The position numbers were made by a program, and so were the translations under genes. This document shows, piece by piece, positions 45,029 through 53,815 of a DNA stretch of 64,000 bases (within the stretch, counting starts at the first letter, position 1; each line of letters starts with the position of its first letter). The stretch spans positions 186,001 through 250,000 of the forward strand of contig NZ_WUMV01000002.1 of NCBI RefSeq assembly GCF_009826895.1, in the 5' to 3' direction. The notes beneath the pieces were generated by a model. That model ran no database searches, was not told the DNA's origin, and was given only the letters and a program-made list of their open reading frames with translations. The stretch comes from Stappia sediminis. GTDB taxonomy: Bacteria > Pseudomonadota > Alphaproteobacteria > Rhizobiales > Stappiaceae.

Positions 45029-47320
45029 TCATTCAACCTTACAAGCAGCGCACATCTTCTTGTAGTGGTCCTTCCCAACCTCTTTGATGAACTTGATGCC
45101 CGCATCAGCCGCGCGGATAGCTTCCTCCAGCGTGAGGTCTGGCAGAGTGCCAAGACCGTCGATTGTACCGTGTGACTCGATTTGGATAAGGCGTTCCAGC
45201 GCGCGAATATCGAGCTTGTCTTTCACCGCTTCGTGGTGATCCCCAAGCGCTCCGGCGAAGCTGGCCTGCCCAGGGGAACAGAATGTCGCGAACATCTCCA
45301 GCAGCTTTCGCGTCGCGTTCGGAAGCAAGAACACATAGTCTGTCGACTTCTTATGCGCCGCATCCTGAACCAGGCTGAAAAGGTAGTGATACTCGCTGTC
45401 GAAATTCACCAACAGCCCGTGCATACGGGCCAGCGAAGTTATGCGGTCGTTCCCTTCTCCTGAGCTTCGACAGTCGAGAGACAGAAGCGCCGTCACCTTT
45501 TTAGTGTCCTCCCGTTTCTGGAGGTTTTGAAACTCGCGCTTCACCATGTTCATGAAGCTTGTGTTGTGGGTGAGAACAATGACCTGAGCACATTTCTTGG
45601 TCATGCGGGTCATTAAACTGTAGGCATAGGTCCGAGCGGCGGTATCGAGGCTCGAAATCGGATCGTCGATGACCAGCACCAGGTTTTCAAGTTTGCGGCC
45701 CTCAGCAGCCAGTTGGGTCAAGAAAAAGCAGAAGGAAACTGCCGTGCGTTCCCCTTCGCTCAGCTCTGTTGCAGGTTTCCCGCTTGGGCGAAGGATTTTG
45801 TATCCGCCATCCTCGGCAACAAGGCGAAGCTCTTTGTGCCCAAGGTAAGCCCAAATGAGTTCGTTCATCTTGTCCGCGCCAACCCCGTGATCTTGCAAAT
45901 CGTTGCGAAGTTCCAACTGACGGCCGGAAAGGCCCTTCTCGTCTGTTTGCGCTGTTGTCAGTTCCGTCTCAGCGTCTTGCGCATCCTTCTGAAGACGATT
46001 CCACTCGCTTTGGTTCGTCGCCAAGACATGCGCTTCGATTTTGGTGAAGGCGTCTTTCTGCATTGCCGCGAAGCTCACAAAGTCATCGTTGTGCTTCTTC
46101 ACGATCGCCGCCAAGGCAGCCTCGATGGTCGCATACTCCATAAGCCAGTGGTCGAGGTCAAAGTCTGCCAGCTCGCCCGTGACCAGCACTTCCTTCGTAG
46201 GATTCGCAACCCTTACTTCTAGGCCCTTGAGAAGCTCACCGACACACACACCAAGCTGCTTAATAGCGGTCTCCATAGACACTCGGGTCATGGTGAAAGC
46301 TTCGCGCTCGTCTATGGTAATTTCGGCTTTCTTGGGGATGGAACGGTAAAGCTCTCTCAGGGCTTGTTGGTGTTCCTGTCCGCGCTTCACGGCGTCTTCC
46401 AAGGCTCTCAATGCCTCGGTCCATGACTTGTCGAACAAAGTTTGGAGCTTAGCTCGGCGGTCTTCCGAGAATGGGTTACCGCAAAGTAGACAGTCCGTTA
46501 AACTATGCTCGTTATGATAGTGAAGCCCCTTCTCGACCCAGCGAAGAGCATCCGAATGAGCTTCGAACGCTTTCAGGGCGATGCCGGAAACACTCTGGGT
46601 GAGGAGTGACTGACCGGCCTTGAACCAGTCGGCCAAACCGTCCGGAAGGCTCGGGGAAAAAACAAGGGTTGGCAGCGGCTCACGCTGATTAAGCACACCT
46701 TGGTGCTTCTTAAGGTCATCTTCGGACAGCTTTTTTTCCGCGCCGAAGTATGCTTTCGAATAGTGCCCTTGAATTTTTCGCGCGTCGTAGGACTGCGTGT
46801 AATTGCTCGACGACGCCAACTCACGGATATTTCGAGCCACTCTAGTTTTAAATTCTGACAAGTTCTTGTCAGCTTTAGCCTTCGCCTTCTCCTTTGCCTT
46901 GGTCTTTTGCTTTGCCGCTGAAAGTCGCGGGACTATCTCGTCGAACTCTTTTCGGGCATCGACCTTCTTTTCGCTCAGATAGGCAATCCCCTTCGTGCTG
47001 CTTGAATCCCACTCAAAGTTTCTGGAAACGAAGTCTGTATTGAAAACCAGCAGGTTATTCCCGAAAGGGTTAGAAATAGGGTCTTGTGTAACGGTCGTGC
47101 CGTCTGACGCTTCTACTTTGAAAGCGGTTTCAGTTGGCAATCGCTCTTCCAAGCTTCCCCTCTGCATCGAAGAAAATACCCTCGACAGGGTAGTTTTCCC
47201 CGATCCGTTGAACCCATAAATCAAAGTGCGAGGCGCCAAATGTAGGTCAGCGGCAGCGGCAAAATCTTTCCAAACTCCAGCCTGCTTTAGCTCGGCAATT
47301 CGACTGATGATCACCTTCAA
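45029..47320 (-). CDS. RloC-like AAA ATPase, candidate zinc-hook anticodon nuclease
   Basis: The 763-residue protein has an ABC/Rad50-like ATPase split by a coiled coil. Walker A GFNGSGKTT is at 36-44, a coiled region follows near 125-160, and a zinc-hook CLLC (C277/C280) sits mid-way. ELSEGERTA signature is at 519-527, Walker B LVLVIDDPISSLD at 547-559 and LTHN at 583-586. The C-terminal 130 residues resemble the PrrC/RloC nuclease: NFDSEYHYLF, LLPNATRKLLEMF and ESHG. R671, E675 and H717 are candidate Arg-Glu-His catalytic residues. The start is TTG 47320. GC is visibly lower than in flanking genes, and no restriction-modification genes are adjacent. Confidence 0.8.
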   Translation of the reverse strand: MKVIISRIAELKQAGVWKDFAAAADLHLAPRTLIYGFNGSGKTTLSRVFSSMQRGSLEERLPTETAFKVEASDGTTVTQDPISNPFGNNLLVFNTDFVSRNFEWDSSSTKGIAYLSEKKVDARKEFDEIVPRLSAAKQKTKAKEKAKAKADKNLSEFKTRVARNIRELASSSNYTQSYDARKIQGHYSKAYFGAEKKLSEDDLKKHQGVLNQREPLPTLVFSPSLPDGLADWFKAGQSLLTQSVSGIALKAFEAHSDALRWVEKGLHYHNEHSLTDCLLCGNPFSEDRRAKLQTLFDKSWTEALRALEDAVKRGQEHQQALRELYRSIPKKAEITIDEREAFTMTRVSMETAIKQLGVCVGELLKGLEVRVANPTKEVLVTGELADFDLDHWLMEYATIEAALAAIVKKHNDDFVSFAAMQKDAFTKIEAHVLATNQSEWNRLQKDAQDAETELTTAQTDEKGLSGRQLELRNDLQDHGVGADKMNELIWAYLGHKELRLVAEDGGYKILRPSGKPATELSEGERTAVSFCFFLTQLAAEGRKLENLVLVIDDPISSLDTAARTYAYSLMTRMTKKCAQVIVLTHNTSFMNMVKREFQNLQKREDTKKVTALLSLDCRSSGEGNDRITSLARMHGLLVNFDSEYHYLFSLVQDAAHKKSTDYVFLLPNATRKLLEMFATFCSPGQASFAGALGDHHEAVKDKLDIRALERLIQIESHGTIDGLGTLPDLTLEEAIRAADAGIKFIKEVGKDHYKKMCAACKVE

Positions 47321-47834
47321 TTGTCCAGAAGTAGATATTAATGAAGAGTTGTACAGATGTTATCAGCAACTTCCGCCAATGCAAGACTGGAGCATTTTGC
47401 GTCCGCGACGAATGCCCGCTTTTAATCCTTGGTTCGCTTTACCAATGTATTTTCCAAGGTCTTGCTGAACGGTAGCTACAAATTCCTTCCGGACCTTTGC
47501 TCCGTCAGGTCCTAATGCACGTTAGGCAGAATGCCACAGCGGGCCCGCTGTGTGGGAATGTCTGCATCCTTGACTTTACCGACGAAACCTATCCGTCAGA
47601 AGTCGGCTCCACTCCGGCCAGTCGTCCGCATTGCAGCAAGAGACCGCGTCCTGCCCATTAGGCACTTTGAATTTGATCCAGGCACTATCCGCTTTGGGGC
47701 ACGCGCGGAGATAATCCAGGGTTCCCGCCGGAGCATCCTGCTCTCAGGTAACTGCACCCAACCGCAGCGCCCCACACGCATGGCTTCGGGCCTCGGGAGA
47801 CTCAGGCCCGGCGGCATCAGGGCTGAAGGTTCGG
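47321..47834. other. Intergenic region, probably with gene remnants
   Basis: Between the start of the RloC-like gene and the 3' end of the dehalogenase gene. The left half is AT-richer, like the RloC-like gene. The right half holds a minus-strand frame (47576-47743) that looks protein-like but lacks a start and is cut by a TGA. Nothing else recognised. Confidence 0.4.
47576..47743 (-). pseudogene. Possible C-terminal gene remnant
   Basis: A 55-residue minus-strand frame with natural-looking composition (SAWIKFKVPNGQD, ADDWPEWSRLL) ends at a TAA. It has no start codon and is preceded in frame by a TGA at 47744-47746. It is not recognised. It may be the decayed 3' end of a transferred gene or chance. 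Confidence 0.2.
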
Positions 47835-48734
47835 TCAGCCATCGTCGCCGAAATGCTTTAACGCGGCCCGCGCGACCTCATCGCCCCATTCCTGCACGAA
47901 ATGCCCGGCATCTTTCAGGATCATCGGCTCGGGGCAGCCGCGTATGGTCTTGCGAAGTTCGCTCATGACCGGCACGCCCAACACCGGGTCTTTCGCGCCG
48001 ATGGCCATGAAGCTCTCGCCCTGCCATTCGTTCTGCCAGAAATGCCGCGCGCGCTTCGCCGTTTCGATGCCGTCCATGCCCGCCTCAATCATCACCAATT
48101 GCGGAAACCGGCGAACGCCCGCCTTGTAGCGCCGATCCGGAAACGGCGCTTCATAGGCCTGCGCCTCAGCGTCGCTCAGGTGCGGGCAGGCCCGCTTCAT
48201 CAGTGCGGCGCAATCCATGTCGGGCCGGCTTGCCACATAGTCTTTCCAGGCCTGAAAACCGGCGCCAAGGCTCTCTCCAACCGGGATCGCCGTGTTCATG
48301 ACGATCAGCCGTGAAAACCTGCCGGGCATATCCATCGGCAGGGTCAGGCCCAGAATTCCGCCCCAGTCCTGCACCACCAGCGTGATGTTTTGAAGATCCA
48401 GCTTCTCGATGAAGGCAAGCATCATGTCGCGATGAAAATCGAAGCTGTAGACCCCATCATCGACCGGCTTGTCGGAGCGCCCGAAGCCCAGCCAGTCCGG
48501 CGCGAGCACGCGCGCGCCGGAACTTTCGAATACCGGTATCATGCGCCGGTACAAATAGGCCCATGTCGGTTCGCCCGGCAGGCACAGGAACGTGCGCGGC
48601 GCATCCTGCGCGCCCTCGTCCACATAATGCACCCGAAGCCCCTCATAACCCGTAAGGTCCTCCACATAGTGCGGCGCGAAGCCATAACCGGGCAGGTCGG
48701 CAAAGCGGTCGTCCCGCGTTCTCAATACGTCCAT
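47835..48734 (-). CDS. Haloalkane dehalogenase, DhlA-like (HLD-I)
   Basis: The 299-residue alpha/beta-hydrolase strongly resembles Xanthobacter DhlA, which converts haloalkanes to alcohols and halide. Visible are the nucleophile Asp123 in LVVQDWGG with the halide-binding Trp124, a second halide-type Trp in FQAWKDY, the acid in AIGAKDPVLG and the catalytic His278 in KDAGHFVQEWG. The usual HGEPTW oxyanion motif is PGEPTW here (His replaced by Pro). Start: ATG 48734; the frame is open to 49124. The gene is divergent from a permease gene. Confidence 0.9.
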   Translation of the reverse strand: MDVLRTRDDRFADLPGYGFAPHYVEDLTGYEGLRVHYVDEGAQDAPRTFLCLPGEPTWAYLYRRMIPVFESSGARVLAPDWLGFGRSDKPVDDGVYSFDFHRDMMLAFIEKLDLQNITLVVQDWGGILGLTLPMDMPGRFSRLIVMNTAIPVGESLGAGFQAWKDYVASRPDMDCAALMKRACPHLSDAEAQAYEAPFPDRRYKAGVRRFPQLVMIEAGMDGIETAKRARHFWQNEWQGESFMAIGAKDPVLGVPVMSELRKTIRGCPEPMILKDAGHFVQEWGDEVARAALKHFGDDG

Positions 48735-48918
48735 GAGCCACCTTTCGCCGCTGCTTCGAAGATTGCCGTCGTGTCTGTCCGGAGCTTCGCCCGCAATCCT
48801 GCCAACGTCCAGACCGGCATGGCAATTCGAGGGGCCTCGCCATACGGTTCGGGACGTGCCAACGTGACGTGAAATGCCGAATCTTTCCTGCCTTCCAGGA
48901 AGCGGCGGCGGAAATGCG

Positions 48919-50121
48919 ATGGCCCTGGACGTCCTGATCATTCTCACGGTACTCGCGACCGGCGCCTTGCTGTGGCTGCCGGGGGTGAAGAACGCCGCGG
49001 CATGGCGCGCCGCGGTGACGCCGCTCGCCTCGATCATCGGCAGCGGGTTCCTCGTGCTGGGGCCGATACTGGATTTCGCGTACGGAAAGTGGGCGCCGGC
49101 CGCCATGGCGGGCCTCTGCGTCATCGCGTATCTGCTCGGATCGGCGATCCGCTACAATATCGTCCATCAGCAAGGGGCCGGCGGCACGAAACTGACGCGC
49201 GGGGTCGACGTGGCTTCATCGGCGGTGCTTGCCTTCGCCTATGTCATTTCCGTTGCCTATTATCTCAACCTGTTCGGCGCTTTCGGCCTCAGCCTCGTCG
49301 TGGAAGCCAATCCGTCCAGCGCAAGGCTGCTGACATCGGCGGTGTTTGCGGTGATCCTGTTTTTCGGATGGACCGGGGGTTTCAAATCCCTCGAGGGCCT
49401 CGAATACGCGTCGGTTTCCCTCAAGCTCGCGATCATCGCGGGCTTGCTGATCGGCCTGGGAGAATACTTCTTCGAAAAGACGGCGAACGGCGAACTTGTG
49501 CTCAACGACATGAACCGGCACGGCTGGGCCGGGCTGACGCTGGCGTTCGGGCTGATCATCACCGTTCAGGGGTTCGAAACGTCACGCTACCTCGGCGGCG
49601 AATACAACGCGCAAGTGCGCGCTCGCTCCATGCGCCTGGCACAGCTGCTTTCAACCCTCATCTACATGATCTACATCGTGCTTCTCGCCTATATCTTCAA
49701 GCGCGGCGACCTGAAGCTCAGCGAGACCGCGATCGTCGACATGACGCGGGTGGTTGCTGCGATCCTGCCGTTTTTCCTCGTGGCGGCGGCTCTTGCCGCG
49801 CAGTTCAGCGCCGCCGTCGCCGACACCAGCGGCTCTGGCGGGCTGGTCGAGGAATTCACGGGGGGCAAGGTCAGCCAGCGCGGCGGATATGCGATTTTGG
49901 TCGTTATCGGGCTGGCGATCACCTGGTCTTCCAGCGTGTTCCAGATCATCAGCTACGCATCCAGGGCTTTCGCGATGTACTACTGCCTGCAGGCGTTTAT
50001 CGCGGCGATCCTGGCAAGGAAAGAAGGGGCATCCTTGCGCTTCGCGCTCTATTCATGCCTCTCGCTCCTCAGCCTTGCCATTGTCATATTCGGCACATCC
50101 GTGGAGAACGGAACCGGCTGA
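48919..50121 (+). CDS. APC-superfamily-like permease, uncharacterised
   Basis: A 400-residue membrane protein with about 11 hydrophobic segments (PLASIIGSGFLVLGPILDF, GFETSRYLGGEYNAQVRARSM, PFFLVAAALAAQFSAAVADTSGSGG). The GSGF and GFE segments recall amino acid/polyamine transporters, but I do not recognise the subfamily. ATG 48919 is chosen; the frame is open to 48874. It is divergent from the dehalogenase, and a shared regulatory gap of 184 bases lies between them. Confidence 0.7.
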   Translation: MALDVLIILTVLATGALLWLPGVKNAAAWRAAVTPLASIIGSGFLVLGPILDFAYGKWAPAAMAGLCVIAYLLGSAIRYNIVHQQGAGGTKLTRGVDVASSAVLAFAYVISVAYYLNLFGAFGLSLVVEANPSSARLLTSAVFAVILFFGWTGGFKSLEGLEYASVSLKLAIIAGLLIGLGEYFFEKTANGELVLNDMNRHGWAGLTLAFGLIITVQGFETSRYLGGEYNAQVRARSMRLAQLLSTLIYMIYIVLLAYIFKRGDLKLSETAIVDMTRVVAAILPFFLVAAALAAQFSAAVADTSGSGGLVEEFTGGKVSQRGGYAILVVIGLAITWSSSVFQIISYASRAFAMYYCLQAFIAAILARKEGASLRFALYSCLSLLSLAIVIFGTSVENGTG

Positions 50122-50464
50122 AGCTCCAATGCCCGATGCCTGGCACGTGGGGCAGTCGCACGGAAACTCCAAAATGAGAACAATTGTCACATTTATGGTA
50201 GTATTTATTGTGAACCACAAATCAAGAGTTTAGAAGACATCACTTTATAGTTGCATAATCATATTTATCTATAAGAAAAATAGTTATCTATCTGGTTTAA
50301 ATGCTTCATTTGCCTTGAAATAAACTTGATGTGCGCTGATGAAATTGCACAATAGGCGTGTAGCCTTGAGATTGTTCTATATCAGGTCGATTTCCTGAAT
50401 ATGCGCTTGCCGCCAAATCCTATCCGGATTTGGCACGGCAACCGTCAGGCGCGAGGGGATGCCG
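50122..50464. other. AT-rich intergenic region
   Basis: From about 50170 to 50400 the sequence is markedly AT-rich (for example TTTATCTATAAGAAAAATAG), unlike the rest of the window. It contains no gene. It is probably the regulatory region of the AraC-type gene and may bind nucleoid proteins. Confidence 0.5.
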
Positions 50465-51475
50465 ATGGAGAGCATTCCATTAACACGCAGTGCCTTCGTC
50501 CTGCCGTTCACCAACGTCCTGAACGAGGCGGGGGCGCCGACGGTTGCGCTTTTGTCCGAATTCCACTTGCCGACCCACCTTGAAGACAAGTCCGATTGCT
50601 ACCTGCCGCTATTTCCGGTCCTGCGCTTTGTCTCCACGGCCGAGCTTTCGCAAGGCATCAGGGACATCGGCTTCCTTGCCGGCCGGCGCCTGAGCTTCGA
50701 AACGCTGACCGGGCAGTCCCGGGCGCTGGTTCTTCATTCGCCTACACTGTTTGTCGCGCTGAAAAACGTGTGCAGGTTCGCCCGGGTCGAAGACAGTTCA
50801 CTGCGTGTCCGGCTAATCCGGCATGAGGGCGACTTGAGAATTTGCTACACGAATATCGCCCCGAGAGCCGACCATATGCCGCATCTGGAGCATGCGCAGT
50901 GGATCCAGAACCTGATGACGATCTACATCATCCGGCAATTCGCGGGCCCCGACTGGGCGCCGGCGACCTTCGCCTTTCAATCCCTCTACACTCCCCACGC
51001 GGAGACGCTGTCGCGATGGCCCCGCACGCGCTTCCTGCGGGGAGAGAAAACGACCTGGCTCGACATTCCTCTGGAGCAGCTCAGCCTGCCGATCCGGGCA
51101 AGATGCCGTGCGCCGCGCCGATCGGCGGACCGGGTTCAGCCCATCGACACGGATTTCATCAGCACCTTCAAACTGATGCTCGCGACGTATCTGGACGAGC
51201 ATGTGCCCACCATCGCCGAAGCGGCGGAAATCCTGGGAACGAGCGTCCGCAGCCTGCAGCGCGAACTTTCCCACGCGGGTTTGACCTACACACGCCTGCT
51301 CGACCACATCCGCTTTGAAAAAAGCGCCCGGATGCTCAGGGAAACCGATGCCAAGATCATCGACGTGGCCTATGCCGCCGGTTATGCCAGCCCCTCTCAT
51401 TTTTCCCGCGCATTCCACCGAATTGCCGGCGTGACGCCACGCGAGTTTCGCGGCAAGACGGCGCATGCCGGCTGA
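50465..51475 (+). CDS. AraC family transcriptional regulator
   Basis: The 336-residue protein has an N-terminal sensor part of the Arabinose_bd-like type (YLPLFPVLRFV...LVLHSPTLFVALKN). A C-terminal AraC DNA-binding domain carries two helix-turn-helices: VPTIAEAAEILGTSVRSLQREL and IIDVAYAAGYASPSHFSRAFHRIAGVTPREFR. ATG 50465 is preferred because GAGGGG lies 6 bases upstream; ATG 50459 is too close to it. The likely targets are its neighbours, but this is unproven. Confidence 0.88.
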   Translation: MESIPLTRSAFVLPFTNVLNEAGAPTVALLSEFHLPTHLEDKSDCYLPLFPVLRFVSTAELSQGIRDIGFLAGRRLSFETLTGQSRALVLHSPTLFVALKNVCRFARVEDSSLRVRLIRHEGDLRICYTNIAPRADHMPHLEHAQWIQNLMTIYIIRQFAGPDWAPATFAFQSLYTPHAETLSRWPRTRFLRGEKTTWLDIPLEQLSLPIRARCRAPRRSADRVQPIDTDFISTFKLMLATYLDEHVPTIAEAAEILGTSVRSLQRELSHAGLTYTRLLDHIRFEKSARMLRETDAKIIDVAYAAGYASPSHFSRAFHRIAGVTPREFRGKTAHAG

Positions 51476-51622
51476 TTTTTTGTCGCGGTTTTGCAGGTTT
51501 TTGCCCGTGGGCTACCAGGCGATTTGAATTTTGGCGCGTCATGGACATACAGCAGGACAATTTGCCCTTAGGCTGTTGCCAAATCGAAGAACAGGAGGGG
51601 TCCGCAGCCCTCCAGATGCGCC

Positions 51623-52024
51623 ATGATCGCCAACCCGAGACCCTCTCGCCAGGCCATTCGCGCGGCAATCGCCGGATTGCTGCCGAACGGGGACGCTTCC
51701 GTGCATCGTACGGCGCGAAAACTCGGCCTCAGCGCCCGGTCGCTGCAACGTTATCTCGCCGAGACGGGTACCAGCCACAGCGAACTCGTTTCCGACGTCC
51801 GCATCAAGAGGGCCTGCCACCTGCTCGCGAAGTCCAACAGGCGGATATGCGATATCGCCACGCGTTTGGGCTTTGCGAACGCAAGCAGCTTCAGCCGCGC
51901 CTTCATGCGGCAGATGAACATGCAACCCCGCGCCTACAGGTATCAGCAGAAATCGGGCAGGCAATGCGATTGCGCAAACCGCACCCCTGTCAGGAAATTG
52001 CCTGCACGCCCACGGGCGGACTGA
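51623..52024 (+). CDS. Short AraC-type helix-turn-helix protein
   Basis: The 133 residues hold only an AraC DNA-binding domain: SVHRTARKLGLSARSLQRYLAETG and ICDIATRLGFANASSFSRAF. No sensor domain is present. It may be a stand-alone regulator of the MarA/SoxS size, or the 3' remnant of a longer AraC gene; the frame is closed upstream. It follows another AraC gene by 147 bases on the same strand. The basic C-terminal end (KLPARPRAD) is not family-like. Confidence 0.7.
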   Translation: MIANPRPSRQAIRAAIAGLLPNGDASVHRTARKLGLSARSLQRYLAETGTSHSELVSDVRIKRACHLLAKSNRRICDIATRLGFANASSFSRAFMRQMNMQPRAYRYQQKSGRQCDCANRTPVRKLPARPRAD

Positions 52025-52246
52025 TTGGCACGAAATGGTAAGACGCCGTGGCGCGATCGGTTCATTTTCAGCGAATAGAGACACGCTCGACGGAGCGTAT
52101 GGCGACTTTGCATCCAGGCAGGCAGCGCCGCCACCCCGGTGATCCCTGCAAGATTTCCAGGGCAGCTGCCAGTGAGAAACAACGCTCCGCCACGCAACCC
52201 GTTTCGCATCGGCCCCATAGTCGGATACGTCTGAAGGAGAAGTGAC

Positions 52247-52513
52247 ATGCTTAAGGTCTCAGCCAATTTGACGAAGATCGTTTTGGGTGCCGCACTCATT
52301 GCCGGTACTCCAGCGCTGGCCCTGGCGGATTGCGCGGAAGATATCGCAAAGGTCGAGACGGCTCTTGGAAATGCGGACAGACAATATGAAGAAAGCCAGA
52401 TCGAGACGATGAGCCAGCTCGTCACGCAGGCCAAGCAACAGCACGAGGCTGGCAACGAGGAGCAATGCCAGGAGACCATCAATCAAGCGATGTCTTTGGG
52501 CGAAGTTCAGTGA
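52247..52513 (+). CDS. Small exported protein of unknown function
   Basis: An 88-residue product from ATG 52247, preceded by AAGGAGAAG. The signal peptide ends near ALALA. The mature part is a short helical, Glu/Gln-rich segment with two cysteines (DCAEDI and QCQETI) that could pair. I do not recognise the family. Confidence 0.7.
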   Translation: MLKVSANLTKIVLGAALIAGTPALALADCAEDIAKVETALGNADRQYEESQIETMSQLVTQAKQQHEAGNEEQCQETINQAMSLGEVQ

Positions 52514-52914
52514 CCTTACCGTCGGTGCAAGCCGACGCCTGAAAGCCCCTGACGAACCTGGACCGCGCGCATGATCAGGCCGATGCGGCGCGCAGCCAGG
52601 CAGGCCAGGGGCCTTCAACCGTTTCCCGACGATACTCCGACCACAAATGAGAACCGCTCCCGCAGCATGCACGCATGCGGCTGTGTCACGTTTCATCGTC
52701 CGACCCTGCTTCGGACCGGGCCTTGCCGGATTTCGCGGCGTCCGCGCTTGAAGTTTCCTTTGAAACCACGGGAAGAAAGATAGTCACCGCGAACATGGGC
52801 GGCAGGGCGCTGAACATGTGGCACTTCAGGCTGGAAAGAGCCGTTGCCCGATTACATCGGAAAACCCGCCCGCGCTTCTCGCAATCCACATATCTCTGCG
52901 CTAGAACGCGTGCC
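52514..52914. other. Intergenic region
   Basis: A small hairpin GTCGG / CCGAC lies at 52521-52536 without a U-run. A minus-strand frame near 52686-52916 has no credible ribosome-binding site. Nothing supported. Confidence 0.35.
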
Positions 52915-53220
52915 ATGACCGATCCAGCACACGCCTATACCGTTCTGCTTGGCCTTGCCGGCATCCTCAACCCGATCGCGCTGCTGACCGGCGCCGTGCT
53001 CGGCTGGTATGCCGACCAGAAGCGCAAGATCGTGATCGCGGGCTTTGCCGCCGCGGTGGCGAGCCTTGTCATCGACGCGGTGATGAACCTTTCCGGCATC
53101 ACGCCCATCGGCGGATACGAGGGGGGCGCGCTTGCCGTGTTTCCCGCGCGCTGGATCGGCGCAAGCCTTGTGGCGCTGGTGGTATTCGCGCTCAGGCGGC
53201 AGCTGATCCGCAAGAGCTGA
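52915..53220 (+). CDS. Small membrane protein, uncharacterised
   Basis: A 101-residue protein from ATG 52915 with three or four hydrophobic segments (YTVLLGLAGILNPIALLTGAVLGWY, IVIAGFAAAVASLVIDAVM, WIGASLVALVVFALR). No family recognised. The basic QKRK and RRQLIRKS ends suggest cytosolic loops. Confidence 0.6.
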   Translation: MTDPAHAYTVLLGLAGILNPIALLTGAVLGWYADQKRKIVIAGFAAAVASLVIDAVMNLSGITPIGGYEGGALAVFPARWIGASLVALVVFALRRQLIRKS

Positions 53221-53355
53221 TCCGGACCGGAAGCGGCAGGTGGCAGCGTCGATTGCGCTGCGTTAAGTTCGATCCCGGCGGCTGCCGTCATCCAGGTGGA
53301 TGGCAAGGGTCAAGCCGCCGGAATCGCCTTGGCGCAAAAGACCGGAGGAATGCCG

Positions 53356-53751
53356 ATGCCCCTCGACCCCGATGCCGTCGCCAGGATGGCACAGAACTAC
53401 ACCCAGGCCTGGAATTCCAAGACACCCGAAGCGGTCGCCTCGTTTTTCGCCGAGGACGGGCGGATCGTCATCAATCGGGGTGCGCCTTGGGAAGGCCGCA
53501 CCGGGGTAAGGGATATGGCCGCCGGATTTTATGCAGACGTTCCCGACCTTTTCCTGACCTGCGACGAGATACGCTGCGCGGGCACGCACGCCGTCTACGT
53601 CTGGACGTTCACCGGCACTCACGCGGCGAGCGGCAACCCGCTGAAGGTGCGTGGCTGGGAGGAATGGGACCTTGGTGACGATCTCAAGGTCAAATCCTCG
53701 CGCGGCTGGTTCGACGCCGACGACTACGCAAGGCAGGCAGAGGGGCGCTGA
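53356..53751 (+). CDS. Nuclear transport factor 2-like (SnoaL-type) protein
   Basis: A 131-residue protein with the NTF2-fold pattern: AQNYTQAWNSKTPEAVASFFAEDGRIVI, then VPDLFLTCDEI and a WFDADDYARQ end. Members are small enzymes or binding proteins of varied function. ATG 53356 has GGAGG 7 bases upstream; ATG 53350 is too close. Confidence 0.78.
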   Translation: MPLDPDAVARMAQNYTQAWNSKTPEAVASFFAEDGRIVINRGAPWEGRTGVRDMAAGFYADVPDLFLTCDEIRCAGTHAVYVWTFTGTHAASGNPLKVRGWEEWDLGDDLKVKSSRGWFDADDYARQAEGR

Positions 53752-53815
53752 GGCGCCTTCGTGAGAAGAGATCGACTTAGAATCAATATATTGACTGTTC
53801 TGCGCGATTTCCGCT

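Noticed and set aside
44773-45087. A 104-codon frame in the spacer beside the RloC-like gene
   Set aside because: It runs through the inverted-repeat cluster into the antisense of the RloC-like gene and has no family resemblance.
52686-52916. A 76-codon minus-strand frame between two small genes
   Set aside because: No ribosome-binding site and no recognisable motif; the hydrophobic middle alone is not enough.
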